Notes under the pieces: generated by a model | Told to the model about the DNA's origin: nothing | The model's input: the letters and a program-made list of their open reading frames with translations, nothing else | The model's database searches: none | Origin: Symbiodinium natans | Lineage: Eukaryota > Sar > Dinophyceae > Suessiales > Symbiodiniaceae | Direction: 5' to 3' | Assembly: GCA_905221605.1 (NCBI GenBank) | Contig: CAJNDS010000069.1 | Span: 981,106-1,045,105, forward strand | Length of the DNA: 64,000 nt | Made by a program: the position numbers and the translations under genes | In this document: positions 13,201 to 27,300 of the stretch, in pieces | Position numbering within the stretch: the stretch's first letter is position 1 | Layout: each line of letters opens with the position of its first letter

Positions 13201-15308
13201 CTGCAAGTCTCGCGCTTCGGCGAACTTATCTTGTCCTAACCTGTATAAAACCTCAAGACCTAGTGCCCTAAAGCCTCAAGACCTAAAACACAAAGCAAGG
13301 AAACACAAACCCTGAAACCTCATGAGCACAAGAAGCTCGAAGACATGTTGCGTCTGCTGTAACCCTTCAAACCCCTTAAGCCCTGAAACCCCCCCCCCCC
13401 CAACCCCCCAATTTTCCAAGCCCTGAAACTCAAAATCCCAGGTCACCGGTCCTTTTGGCCCTTCAGGAGGAGCACCAGAGCCTGCCCGGCTCCCAGTGCT
13501 CAGCATGCTCAGGTTTAGGGAGTTGAGGGTTGACAAGGTTTACAGGGTTTAGGATTGAGGGAGTTGTGAGTTGTGGGAGTTTATGTAGACAGTTCAGAGG
13601 GTTTAGGGTTTTGGATTTTACGGCCAAGGCGTGACGGTGAATATGCGTTGCTCTCAGGAAGCTTAGGATCTGATTTAAGGGGCTTGGCCTTTCGGGTTGA
13701 GGATCGAGGGGCTTTGGGGGGCTCTAAACCCTAAGCCATAAGTCCCAAACCCAAAACCCTAAATACACAGACTCAAACTTCTTCCTGAGGAACCCTTAAA
13801 GAGCTCGGCTGTAGGGTGGTCTCAGGGATTGCCGTCTGCTTACTTTAAGCCCTAAACTCTAAAACCCGAGACGGAGACCACGAAGCTTAAGGTTTATTAG
13901 GGCTCTAGGTGCTTCGGTGAGGTTTAGAATTTCTCTGCAAGGAAGGAGGCCATTCGGCAACACGGCGACGCGCCGGGCGCCAAGCATGGGTGGCTAGGGA
14001 CTAGGCTGCGGTGCATCTCGGGTTGAGTGTTTAGGGTTCAGGCAGGGCACATACAATGGACACATTCTGTACTATATTGTATATTTAGAGTTCAGGGCAC
14101 AAGAGGCCCTTCTCTCTCTCTCTCTCTGTTTTTCCGTCTTTCTGTCTTTCTTTCTTCCTGTCTTTCTGTCTTTCTTTCTTTCTCCTTATTCCTGATCGTC
14201 ACGACATCAAAGTGCCGAGACTTTGGCCCCACAGGCGGTAACAAAGCGTAAGGGTGGTTTGTGGATGAAGCTTGCAGTGGTCAACCCTAAACCCTGAGCT
14301 CTTGACTCTCTTATCCGTAAACCCTCGGCCCACAACCCGAAGCCCTCAGCCAAGAATTTTCAGCCCCATACATTACAACAAACCCCAAACCCTCAACCCT
14401 GAACCCTAAACCCTAAACTCCAAACCCCGAAGCCGAACGACTCAAACCCTACACCCAGGTCGCCGGTCCTCGCCGGACTAGAGCAAGTAAGGACAGGGCT
14501 TCTGGCCTCAAGGGGTTCACCACTTGATCCCCTTAAACGACTTTAGGGTCCGGGTTTCGGGTTTTTTGGCTTAGGCTTTTGGGCGTAGGGTCCAGGGTTT
14601 GGGGTTAGTCCTTGGCCCTCAAACCCCAGTGAGCATGTCGAAATCCTGACATGCCTTCCCGCCCCAACGTTTCCATCAGAATTTCGGATTGCATCTGAAG
14701 TTCCTGTGTTTTTGGAACCCCACCGACAACCCCAAATCCCACAACCCCAGGACTCCATGCGGCTTACGCCCTAAGACCGAAAAAAAACCGAAACTTAAAG
14801 CCCTAAGCGGCTGCTGGGAGGAAAGGCCTAGCGTCGATGTCGCAGGAGGCCACACCCTTTTCCATGCGTGAACTGCAATGCACCGCTGTCCCCCCCATTT
14901 TATCAGGGCTGGGGTGTTGGGGTTTCGGGTTTAACCCTAAGCTCTAAGCCCACGCAACCCAGCAAGCCGACAGTTTGTTGGGGTTTGGAGGTTTAGGAGT
15001 TTAGGAGTTTAGATCTTTAGGGGTTAAGCCCTGAGCCCTATACCCTAGACTCGAGCGCTTATTGCTCTTGGTTGAGGTTCGGATTGCAGTTTCGGAGCTT
15101 GGGAAGCAGCTTCAGACGGAGCTGTTCGTTCCCCCAAGCCCCCGTCGTTTCAGCTCATGAGGGCTGGTGCTTTAGGGCTTAGGGTTCAGAATTTTTGGGT
15201 TTAGAAGTAGTAGGTTTAGGGTTTAGGTCTGAACGAGGAACAAAGTCACAAGCGAAATTCAGCCACATGCTGCTCTAAAATAAGTCAGAAGCAAGAAAGG
15301 AAGAAAAA

Positions 15309-15347
<39 letters not shown>

Positions 15348-18300
15348 AAACAAGCAGGAGAGAGAGAGAGAGAGAGAGAGAGCAAACAATGGCAAAAAAG
15401 TCACAAGCGAGTAGAGATCCCCACAAGCACCAACACCCTGCGCGGGGCCCTAAAAGGTCACAGGTGCGCAAAAATCCTGGACACGAACTGCTGCGTACAT
15501 GGTTTTCGCTTGGGCTGTGGGCAGTAAAGCATGGGAACTACGTAGGCTACATGTTCGGGAGAAACGTGGAACCCCCCACCCGCTGCGTTTCCAGCCCGCT
15601 GTTGTCAGGGAGCAAGTGGTACATGCTTTTGTCAATCATCCTCCCGCCCCGCCCCGCCCGGCCCCCCCCCCCCGTTGTTGGGCAGAAAGTGGAACACGCT
15701 AATTACTAATTACTCACCTCCCCCCCCCCAGAAAGAGATGATCTACCCCCAAAATCCACACTCACGTGTGACTACAAAAAAGTCACAAGTAAGTTACTAC
15801 TGAAAATAAGAGAGGCGCAGGTGAGTTTGACGCCCCCTCTCGAGCGCGAGCTGCGTTTTAGAAACTATAGTCGCGAGTGAGTGGGCTGAAAGCCGTTTAT
15901 AGTCATTTATAGTCGCAGGCGAGAAAAATTTTTGGTCACAAGTGAGAAACAGCAGTCGCAAGGGAGAAGATGTCGTAATCTCAACTGAGTGGTTGGGCGG
16001 TTTACGGTTCAGAATTTCGGGTTCATGATGTTTTCGAATTTAGGGGTTTGGGTTTAGGACCCAAACCCTTGAAATATTTTGCCTTTACTGAGCACCCGGA
16101 CCGTTGATGGTCCTTCTTTGGGCTGCTAGAAACGACCCCTCAAGTTTTTGAACCCTCGAAGGGGCCTTTGTTCAGAGGACTCCCAACCCACCACGGAACT
16201 CTATTTCATGCACACCCGAAATCCGAAACCCTGGCCCTAAACCGCCTCAGGTGGAGATCAGCCTGCAGCCCAGTTTGATGTCCTTTTCTCGTGTCTGAAC
16301 CCAACACCCAAACCTCAAGCCCATAAACAAACCCCAAACCCTACCAACCAAACCCTACAACACAAACCCTACAACCCTACAAACCCCACAAACACTAAAC
16401 CCTACCCATAAACCCACCCTCCTGTCTAGGGTTCCAGGCATGGGCCCTTAATTTGATTTGGGTCCCTTACATACACTACACAAAGTAGGGGCCCATACTT
16501 CGGATCCCTAGAAACAAGGGGAACCATACTAAGGGCGCATGGTTCCAACCTTAGATCCTGGACGCTGTACCCACATGAACTGGACACCAAGGTCCCACTT
16601 GAGGCTTAGGGCTTATGGTTTCGGGTTTAGCGTCCCACGCCCGAAGGAAGCCTTATTTTTCTTTGAGAGGTTTGGGGTGTAGGGTGTACTGAAGGGGAGC
16701 GGATGGAGTGCCAAATTCCCGACATTTCCTTTCTGTCGGAGGCTTGTCCTCTCTGAACCCTAAGCCAAAACCCCAAGCCCTAAACACTTAACCCCAAACC
16801 CCAAAGCCTTGCACATCCGCAACAAGCCCTATGGAGGTCGGGAGATGGTTGTGAAGAGGAGCGACGTTACGTCCCTCTCACACATGATGCAGAACGTGCC
16901 CTCGCCACGTTGCAAGTTTGGTTGCGGGGTGCGGGGCGCATTGTGTGGCGATCCCAACCCAAATTTTAGTTGTATCGTCTGTTGCTGAACAAAGCCATGA
17001 ATATCCAGTGTTTTGCTGATCTCACCCTTATGGCTCATGAGGGTTAGGGTTCCCTTTGTCCAGAAAAGTGAGGTGGGGCCGGTCAGGAGATATAGTTGAG
17101 CCGGCGGCCTGCGATACAACATGCTGCAAGTCCCCGAATCTCCGAAAATTTTGGGGCCCTAGATTTTCCCCAACCCCAAATGCTAGGTCCTAGATCATAG
17201 GTCGACTAGCAGACTGCATGCCTTTGCTTATGACCGGTCCACAAGTCGGTCGTTATGGCAAGAGGCTTTTGAACCCTTTACTGTGCATAAGTGGCTCTTG
17301 CAAATCTACATAGGGACCGCCCGCCTGTAACTGTCTTTTCTTGAGGGCTCTTTGCTTGCTGGTGCTTAAGGGGCGGAGGATGGTGGGGTCGATATAGCTT
17401 TTGCTGTAGGGAAACGCTCCTCCATCCTTAAGCACCAGGCTCCTAGAACCTTCAGCCCTGAAACCTCAAGCATAGACCCTCAACCCGAGACCCCACATCC
17501 CGAACTCGCTCCCTGGAGACCTTGGCAGGCTTGGGATGTTCTGAATCAGACGAATGCCTTCTTAAGCAAGGCCGGGTCAATTCCCAAACACACAACTCGA
17601 ACTCGAAAGCCTCAACCCCAAACCCCCAATGCTGAACCCTAAACCCTAAACCCTGAACTCCAAACCCTAAGAGATCTCCAAACTCCTACAAGCGAACCCC
17701 CTATATAACCCCCTCCTCCCCGCCAACGCGACTTAAAACCAGAAGATTCCCGAAAACCCCTAAAAGAGCCCTAAGGATGAGGGCTCTTGCCCCCAAAGCC
17801 TTAAAACCCCACACAGGTGGACTTCTCTTTCCTTCAGGCACGGTGGAGTTGCTCGAGGGGGCCTACAGGGTTTAGGGTTTGGGGTTTAGGGTTTGAGTTT
17901 AAGAGGTTGTCCCACCAAGTCAGGTCGCTCAAGACGCAACCCATGGCAAGTTAAAATATGTGGCCGTAAGTAACTTGGCCCCCAGTAGAGAATGTTTTTT
18001 CCTTATAGTGGAAACTTGAGTTAAAACTTCTTGAACAGCAACCCAGTCTAGAGGTACGGCATGTACGGGCTTCGGATTGATCCAGGGTTCAGAGTTTAGA
18101 CAGGGGGTTAGGGTTTACAGGCAGAGAGTTCGCGATCGTGGCTTTTGGTTACGGGCTTCAAGGCTACACACTCAGGCAAGGGCACAGGCTGGCAAGCATG
18201 CGGGCTAGTCTAACTTTAGCTACTGGTATGACAAAGAGCATCCTCACTTGGACCCCCCCCTCCCCATTTGAGGAGAACCACGCAGGACAAATCAGAAAGA

Positions 18301-21300
18301 ACATTCCGAACAAGTTCCTTAGCTCCCCATACCCTAACGAACCCCCAGCCTAATCCCCAATCCTTAGCCCACGACCCAGTACTACTAAACCCCCGCCTTG
18401 GTTCAGGCCGACGTCCAGCGAGCCAGGGCCCCATCGCGCGCGCTGGTGGGACTGCTGTTCAGAGTGGGCCTAGCATTCGATTCGAATGCTAGGGGTTTGT
18501 AGGGTTTAGGGCCTAGGGTTTTTAAGGCTCAGGAGGGTTTAGGGTTTAAGGGGGTTTGAGGGTTTTGGGGGTTTAGGGGCTTTAGGGGTTCAGGTTCTTT
18601 TTGGGCTTATGTGTTTTAGGGTTTGGCTAGTGGGTTTCAGGGAGTGTTGGGGGGGTTAGGGTTGTATCGACTCGAGGCCGTAGAGCTTTGGGTCTCCTCA
18701 GCTCTGAGTTCCCAAGCCCAAACTACTGCCAAGCCCCGACCCTTAAATTTCCAAGCCTAAAGCCACAATTTGAATCCCTAAATTCAATACCCCAAGCCCT
18801 AAACTCTAAATCAGGTCGTCGAGGAGCTCCGCGAGGTGCGCGCGGTGGAGGTGCCGAAGATCCTGCGCCAGGTGCAGGAGGCCGGTGGCCCCTTCGAGGG
18901 TAGGTAGGGTTTCGGGTTTGGGGCTTGGGGTTTGGGGTTTGGGGTTTGGGGTTTGGGGTTTGGGGTTTGGGGTTTAGGGTTTAGGGTTTAGGGTTTAAGG
19001 CTTATCCACCCCTACACCCTCAACATTCAAACCAGAACAGCCAAATCTAGACGAAAGGCCTTGACATGCACCACGCCCTCCAAAAACATGTGAGAGAATT
19101 CCGGAACTTGATGGCGCCTTCTGTTGTTGTGTAACTGCATTTGCGAACCCTGAACCCCAAACACCCCAAACCCCAAACCCTTACACACACAAAGAGACCA
19201 GAATCCACAGAGCTGCCCAGATGGACTTCTCCCCGATCCTCCGGCAGTTCCAGGTGCAGAAAGCTTGTCTTTCAGGGCTTGGGGTTGAGGATTTAGGGTC
19301 AGGGTCTCGGATTGAAAGTTTAGGGTTTGGGTTTTGGGCTGAGGGCATGGGGCTGAAGGTTTAGGGTTTCGGGCCTAGCCTTGGGGCTCAGAGCGCCAGT
19401 TCGCTTCGTAAACCCTGCGGAGCAAGCCAGGACCGACGGCGGATGGACGAGGAGATGGCGCAGGGAGAGTTTAGGATTTAGGGTTTGGGGTGGGGTCAGT
19501 GAGCCCGCACAGCCCCGACCAAGTGCTGCTGGGCGCAACTAGAGCCCTCCATGACCGTTGCAGACGTAGGATTTAGGTCAGGGTTTCGGGTTTATGATAT
19601 GCGGGTGAGGGTTTGGGAGTATGGGGCTCAGGGTGTATTGGATTGCAGCAGACAATGCTAATCCAGCGCGCCAAGTTGTCCGCAGTGCAGCAAGGCCCTT
19701 AAATCCTAATCCCTAAACCCCATACATACCAGCAAGGGGCGATTCCAGGTTTAACACGGTATGCCCAAAACCCCAAAGCTTCTTTGAGAACCCTAAACAC
19801 GAGTGCGCAGGAGCTGAGCGAAGGACTCCGGGAGGACGCAGGGGCGAGCGGGCTTAGGACAGGATGGAGTTGGCTTTGGGTGGGTTTTAGGTCAGCTCCC
19901 CTAAGCCCAAAGCCCAAAACCCTCAACCCTTCACCAGTGTGGGTTTTGAGGTTTGCCTTGTGGTACACCCGCAACCGAAACCCTAAAGCCCTGAAATTCC
20001 TAAAGCTTCAACACCCCTATTGAACCCCTTCTGGGTTTAGGCTGTAGGGTGTCCGGAACCGTAAACCCCAAAATCACTGCAGCTTAACACCTCTGAACGA
20101 GCTAGCCTCCATGACAGCCGCCGGCAGCTCTGCAGAGGAGGCCCACACCCTAAAGTGTTTTTATGCTTGTGTTTTTTTGGTTGTTTTTTTTGGCTATCTT
20201 AGGTTTTGGTGTATTGTTTGTTATATCTTATCTTATCTCTTCTGATCTGATCGTATCTTATCTTGTCTTGTCTGATCTTATCCGTTGATTTCCTAAACCC
20301 CCTTGGGTCCTAAGCCTCTAAACCGTAAGGGTATAGCACCCAAACCCGAAAAATCACCACATGACCTTAAGCCCTAAACCCGAAACCCTACACTCTAACC
20401 CTAAACCCATATGAAGGTCCCTCCTATAGCCCGTTGAGGAGATGCACAAATTGCGCCGCGACTGCGACCCTGGGGAGCTTTTGCAAAAGTTAGAGCAGGC
20501 AAGGTGCTTCCTCCTCTGTGGGTTTTGGGGTTTGGGGTGTAGGGTTTAGGCTTACGGGTCCCGTGAGTTTGTGTTTTGGTAAGGGGTTTAGGGGGTTGGG
20601 GTTTAGGGCTTGAGACTTTCGGGTTCGGCGTTGTAGGTCCCGTCAGGGCTTAGGTTCAGAGCTGCGTAGAGTAGAGTTCGAGTCTAGCTGCGTAGAGTAG
20701 AGTTTGAGTCTACATCTGCCGAGCCCTCAGCCCCTAATCTCAACCCTAAACCCCTAAACCACTAAACCTTAAATCCCTAAACCCTACGTAGACCTCTAGA
20801 CCCTAAAGCCTTACATCCCTGATTTTCTGACCCCTAAATCGTAAACCCTAGACCTCTGGAACTGCAACGTCCCCTGAAGCTCGAGCCTGCGAAGCTGCTA
20901 CGCGCCATCCGCGACTGCAAGGCCCCACCTCGTTGGTGGAGGGGTTTTGGGTTTTAAGGTAAAGGATTTAGGGGTTTAGGGAGGGTTTAGGGTTTAGAGG
21001 TTTAGGGATGTCGGGGTGTTGGGGGTCGGGGGCTTCGCTTTAGGGGCTTTGGGGCTTTAAGGGGTTTTGGGCTTTTTAGGGCTTAGGGTTCACCAAAGGA
21101 TCAGGAGCCCCAACGGTTCCCCTTCATAACATGCCTTATTCCTGTAATGGCCCTTATATTCCCGAAGGGAGTGCTCTACATCCTAAACCCTAACTTTAAA
21201 CTGAAACCTGAAACCCTAAACCCCCAAAACGGGGTCTGGGGTGCTGCACGGGAGGGTTCGGGTTTAGGGCCTTTTGCGGGAAGGCCTTGGGCTGATTCGG

Positions 21301-24300
21301 CTTTGCAGAGCCTGTAGATCGGGTCTTATTGTTTAGGGTTTAGGGTCCTTCTTTTTGGGAGCTTCTAAGGCACTGTTCAGTGAGTTTCAGTTGGATTGTT
21401 ACGGTTTTTTTGGCTTGGGTTCCCCACTCCCCTACCAACTCTGAACAAAAGAGTACGTTTTGTAAGTATGAGGGCCATACCTGGAATGAAATATTCGCAG
21501 AACTCTGAATCCTAAACCCTAAACCCTAAACCCCAAACCCTAAACCTTCGCTTCCGCCTTCGGGGCACCGAGCCTGGATCCCTGAAGACGCAGCTTCGGC
21601 AAGGTCTCTTCTGACGACCTCCTGCCCATCTTGGAGGAGGTGCGTGGAGAACTTCAAGGGTTTAGGGTTTAGGGTGTTGGGGCGTTAGGGTTTTTGGAGT
21701 TTTAGGGTTTTCGGGTTTTTCGGGGTTTTAGGGTTTTGGAGCGTTAGGGTTTTGGGGTTTACTTTTTGAGGGTTAGGGTATTAGGGTTCTGGGGTTCTAG
21801 GGTTTTAGGGTTTTAGAGAATTAATTGTCGAGCTTCCCAGGTGCGCCGGCTGTCAGAGGAGGTGCGGCAAGCACGGAAGCTCGGCAGCAAGCTGTGGGTG
21901 GCGGGCTGGGCAGGGTTTAGGGTTTTAGGCTTTGGTAAGGTCAGGATGGTTTAGGGTAGGGTTTAGGGCGGTTCTTTCCCACCTTAAGACCCCTTAAGTG
22001 TAGGGTTGTTGGGTTTGTAGGGCTCATAGTTATGGGTTCTATCGGGTGTTCACGCAATAAATCGAGAAGGCTCTGAAAGGTGTCTGAGTGGTGCTGCCCG
22101 CAACCAAACCCTAAACTCCAAACCCACTTCCCCCCCCCCCCCCCCCCCCCGCCCTTTTCGACTCCAAACCCTTAAACCCTAAACCCCTAACCCCAAACTC
22201 TATCTAAACCCCAAACCCCCCAAACGCTAATCCTCAAACCCAAACCCAAACCCTAAACCCCAAACCCCTCAACCCCAAAACCTAATCCCCAAGCCCCAAG
22301 CACTAAACCTCTCAACCCCAAACCCTAAGCCCCAGGCCCTAAACCCTTAAACCCTCAACCCCAAGCTTAAACCCTAAACCCTAGACCCCAAACCCCACAA
22401 ACCCCAAATCCTGAACCCTTAACTCTAAACCCTAGACCCCACGCCACAGCCAGGCCCAGCCGTGAGCTGCAAGCGGCCCAGTCGGCGCTGCAGGATGAGG
22501 TGAGCAGCGCGCGGGTCCCAGGATTCAACCCTCAAGTCCGGATCGTAGAGGGTCCCAGTTTCGGTTGAAGAAGGGTTTAGGGTTTAGGGTTTAGGGTTTG
22601 AGGCTTAGGGCTTAGGGTTTACGGTGTAGGCTTTAGGGTTTAGGGTTACGGTTTCGGGTTTAGGGTTTAGGATGAGAAGCCCTACTTCATAAGAGCTGGT
22701 AGGTTGACAGACGCCCATTTGGAAACCTGAAATGATCTAGCGAACATTGCCGAATCCAGGGGGTGTTGGAGTTTGGAATCCTTGAACCTAAAAGGGGTTC
22801 AACCCCAAAGCCCTAAACCCCAAACCCCCCTATACCCTAAACCCCAAACCCCTACAAGCTCTAAACCCTAAACCCTGAACTCTAAGCCAGAAACCCCCAA
22901 ACCCTGATTTCCCTGAACCCGAAAGCCTTTCCCCAAGGTGAAGCTAGAGCTGCGGTCGGGCAACCGCGAAGTCTCGCAAGCCCTCGCCGCCATCAAGGAC
23001 ACTTAACTGGAGGGTTTAGGGTTTTGGGTTTCGGGTTTGGGGCACCTGCAGCCTTGAGGGAGGATGTCGGTTTTGCTACAGGCACAAGCTCTTAAATTCC
23101 TTCAAAACCCGCCAAATCCCCCCAGAACCCTGCCAAATCCCACAACACGCCCCAAACCTGCACCCCCCAAGCCCAAGACCATAAGCCGTAGAGGCTTAGG
23201 AGTTTCCGACTTGGGGGAATAGACTGAGTACCATCGGCTTATGGCTGCTAACATCGGTCGAAATTTTTTAAGTGGCCGTGGGGTGTGCTAAGTGCTGTGT
23301 GCATCAGCCCTAAGATGTGCTGCCGAGACCCTGAAGTTTGAACCCTGGACTTTGCACAGCAAACAAATCCTCAGAGCCACAAGGCTTCAGCCCACTTGGA
23401 CTCTTCTCTACTACCTGTGAACCCAACAAACCCCATAAACCCTGGTGGCCCTGGTGCGGATTCGGCCTTCACAAAACCAACCTTTCACACCCTGACAAGG
23501 CCCCACAATGCTACGAAAACAACCCTTCCCCCGTCGCTGCCCCCAAGCCCACATCGCATAGCAGGCAAGGGCTTGACTAAATCCCTCAAAACTCGGAACC
23601 CCTAAACCCCGAAAGCCCCAAGCCCGAAACGTCGCCCTGGAACTGCAATCAGGCCTTAACAGCCAACGGTGCACTCCCTAAAAGCCCCCAACACACACAA
23701 ACCCCACAAAACCCAAACACGGAAAAACCCCAAAGGCCCAGAAGCCCAAAACAATCCCTGAAAACCCTAAACACCCTTTAAAACCCTAAGAACCCGAAAG
23801 CCTCAATTCCGAGCCTTAGATCTAAGGTGGCAACCACGGGCCCTTAGTATGGTCCCTTACCCTTGCTTGTAGGGATCCGAAGTATGGGCCCTCATTATCT
23901 ACAGTGTATATAAGGGTTAGACCACAAGAAACCCGATTCAGGGCCCATACTTGGAACCTTGGATCAGAGACCGCCAAAAGGAGGGACACATCGGAATCGA
24001 CCTTAGCCAGGCCGCAGGGGCCCCCTTGCGAGGAGTGCCTGATATCGATAGCAAACGGGCATGCCCTCAACCCTGAGCCCTAAACCCTGAACCCTAAATC
24101 CTAAACCCTAAACCTCCCTACATACACCCTGAACCCTAAACCTTAAGCCCTATAAACCCAAAAAGCCCTCAGCCCCTGAACCCTAGACGCCAAGCAGAGT
24201 AACTCTTTTGTGGGTTGCAGAGTGTTCGGACTTTCCGAAACGCCCGAATGCACAGATCTCTGAATTTTCGGGCCCGTGTTTGCAGGTTCCGCTTCCGATT

Positions 24301-27300
24301 ATGAACCCAAACCCTCAACCCTCAACCCTAGACTACCCTAAACCCTGAACCCTTTTAGAATGGTACGTAGGGGAAAAGGGAATAGGGTTTAGGGGTTGAG
24401 GGGCTTAGGGTGTAGGGCTGCTCCGTGTTGGATAAAGAGCCAGGAAAGGGATCATGATTTCGCGGGCTGCCCAATATCGCCAGCCCACCCGAAACTCTCC
24501 CAGTGACTCCAATCTTAATAGGGTTTCGGGTCTAGGGCAACACTTCACCAGGCCCATTCCCAAAATCACATTGTGATTCTGACTTGCGGCACATTCCGTA
24601 AAGAACGGGCATCGGAGTCGTCTGGCATCACGGGCCAGCGCCGGGACAGGTCTTGCAAGAGTTCAGTGTCCTGAGAGAGGCGTTGAAGCACGGGCGCCTG
24701 GATGGAGACTAAGGTTAGTAAGGTTAACCCTTTTCGTTTCCCTGCGGTTGTTGAGTATCTTTCTCGGTGAATGCGTGATTTCGAGGTGCCCTTCTGCCAC
24801 TGTTTCTGTTGGTCTCTTGCTGCTTGAGGGTTTGGACGGTGTCTCGTGGAAGAAAGAGGTTTGTAAGTTGGCGCTTGCACCATCCCCCACCCCCCCCCCA
24901 CCCATTCCCAAAACACTCTAAACCTGAAACCCGAAGTAACGCAAACATTCCCAAAACCCTGAGCAAAAAACCTTGCAACTCGAAATGCCCCTAAACCTTA
25001 AGCCCTAAACCCTAGACCTTAAACCCTAAACCCTATCCTTAAACCCTAAACCCTAAACCCTGAACGCTGAACCCTGAACCCTGAACCCTAAACCCTAACT
25101 TGGGGGGTTTGTGGTTTCGGGCCCTGAACCCTAAAGCCTCACAAGCAAAAGCCTGAAGCCCTCTGAAGCTGATAAACCCAAAAACCCTAAGGCCTTAAAA
25201 TCCCCAAGCCCTACAACCCGAGAAGCCCCTGTAAATACTAAACCCTTAAGCCCTAAAACTGCTAAACCCCTAGAACCCACAAAATGCTAGAAGCCCTACA
25301 AACCCTGTAAACCTCAAACCCTTTCCCTGCCATGTGTGCTACTTCACACCTGAGGCAGTCGGGGCAGCAGGCCGGCTGCTTGGGGGTTTGGGGTTCGGGG
25401 GTTCGGGAGGTTTGGGGTTTATAGGGTTTCTAGGGGGCTTAAAGGGTTGAGGGAGTCATGGCCAGGCCTCCTCTGCAGAGCTGCCGGCGGCTGTCATGGA
25501 GGCTAGCTCGTTCAGAGGTGTTAAGCTGATTTTGGGGTTTACGGTTCCGGACACCCTACAGCCTAAACCCAGAAGGGGTTCAATAGGGGTGTTGAAGCTT
25601 TAGGAATTTCAGGGCTTCAGGGTTTCGGTTGCGGGTGTATTTATCCGGGGTTCTGAAGATCTGCGGAACCAGCAGATAAGGACTTGGGGTTTAGGGATTC
25701 CGTTCCGCAGGGCAAGCTGTTCAGGGTTTAGGGTAAAATCATCCGGCCGCTGCTGCCTTCCAATAAGCTTTCAGGTAAATTTTTCTAGCCGGCCTCAACC
25801 CCTAAACCCTTAAAGCCTAACCCCGAAACCCCTAAACCCCTAAACCCCTAAACCCCTAAACCCCTAAACCCCTAAACCACGAAACCACTAAGCCCCTAAA
25901 CCCCTGACCCCCAAACCCTGCCCCCAAACCCGTAAAACCCAACAAAATCCGCGTTGTAGGTTTCTGAACAAGTGAGCTCTGCCCGAAGGCAGTGGAGGAA
26001 GTCCGCGGCGTGCGGGCAGCGCGGGCCCCGGGCAGCCTCGGAGACCCTACGACCCGAAGGCCTTAAGGTTTTAGGGGTTCAGGGTTTGGGGCTTTAGGGT
26101 TTTTCAGCCCCAAGCCCTAAACCCCAGGCTATTGAGATTGGTTTTACAAGGAGTGCAAGGATGCATGAGAACCAGCGAAGAAAGGGGAGAATGCTGCAAA
26201 CTAACATAGACGCAAAATAGGGGGGGTCTTTTGCCCCTCTATATTATATCATTGACAGCGCCGGCATCCATGGAAGTATTTTTCAAGTGCGCGAGAACAG
26301 TAAAAATAAATGCGCTTTTTCCCCTTGTCTTTTTCCTGTTCGCCATGGGCCTCGTAGCCGCCGTAAGCATCGTAAGTTGAGCAAAGCATCGTCGGAGTCA
26401 AGGGTAACATTCTCTCCTCTCAAGGTGAGTTTCCCTAAACCCTAAACCCTACACCCTACACCCGAAACCTAAATCCCAAACCCTAAACCCCAAACCCCAA
26501 ACCCCTAAGCACTCCGTGTCAGCTCCCTGAGGCAGTTGCCTCCATGACCAGCACCGTCCTGGAGGCGGTCATGGGTTGTGGTAGCTCAGGCTTTTCCTGT
26601 TTAGCTAGGGCTAGGGCTGAGGCGATTAGGGTGCTTCGGGCTTTTCGGTGTTTAGGGCTTTCAGGGCTTTTCGGGTGCTTATGGGCTTCCTTGGTACAGG
26701 CTCTGGGATGAAGCTTCTTCAGTCCGGCCTTGTGGGTTGTGGGCGGGGGGCGGGGGGTAAGATTTGGGGTTTCCGGTGCTGCATTGGGGTTGTTTGCGAC
26801 TTCGGACTTGGGGTTGGAGACCCCAAGCCCTAAATCTAAAACCCTGAAGTCTAAACCTTAAACTCTAAACTTAAACCCTAGACTGGAGTTGAGGAGAGGA
26901 GTTGCATCTTAGGGCTTGGAGTTTCTGATTCGGAGTGCATATTTCCTGTTTTTGGGGTTCCCACCCCTTTTGCTGGACATTTTGAGGGATGAGTTTGAAT
27001 TGTGAACCAATTGGGGTCAATCCGCATGTAGCTGCACGTGTCTGGCTGCCCTATTTTGCACCCTAAACCCCAAACCCGACCCTTCCAATCCCAAGCCCTA
27101 AAACCCCGTAAACCCTAAATCCTGAATCCTAATCCCCAAAGCCCTGAAAACTCAAACCTTATGCGGAGGCTGTGGACCTTGCCCCCATGATCTCAGAGAT
27201 CCAGGCGCCCACGTGTGGGCTTCATCGGGTTTGCCTCATGTCATGCCTTAGGGTCGGCCCCCAAGGCAGTCGTGGTCACCTCAAGCCCCTCAGTTTTGCG

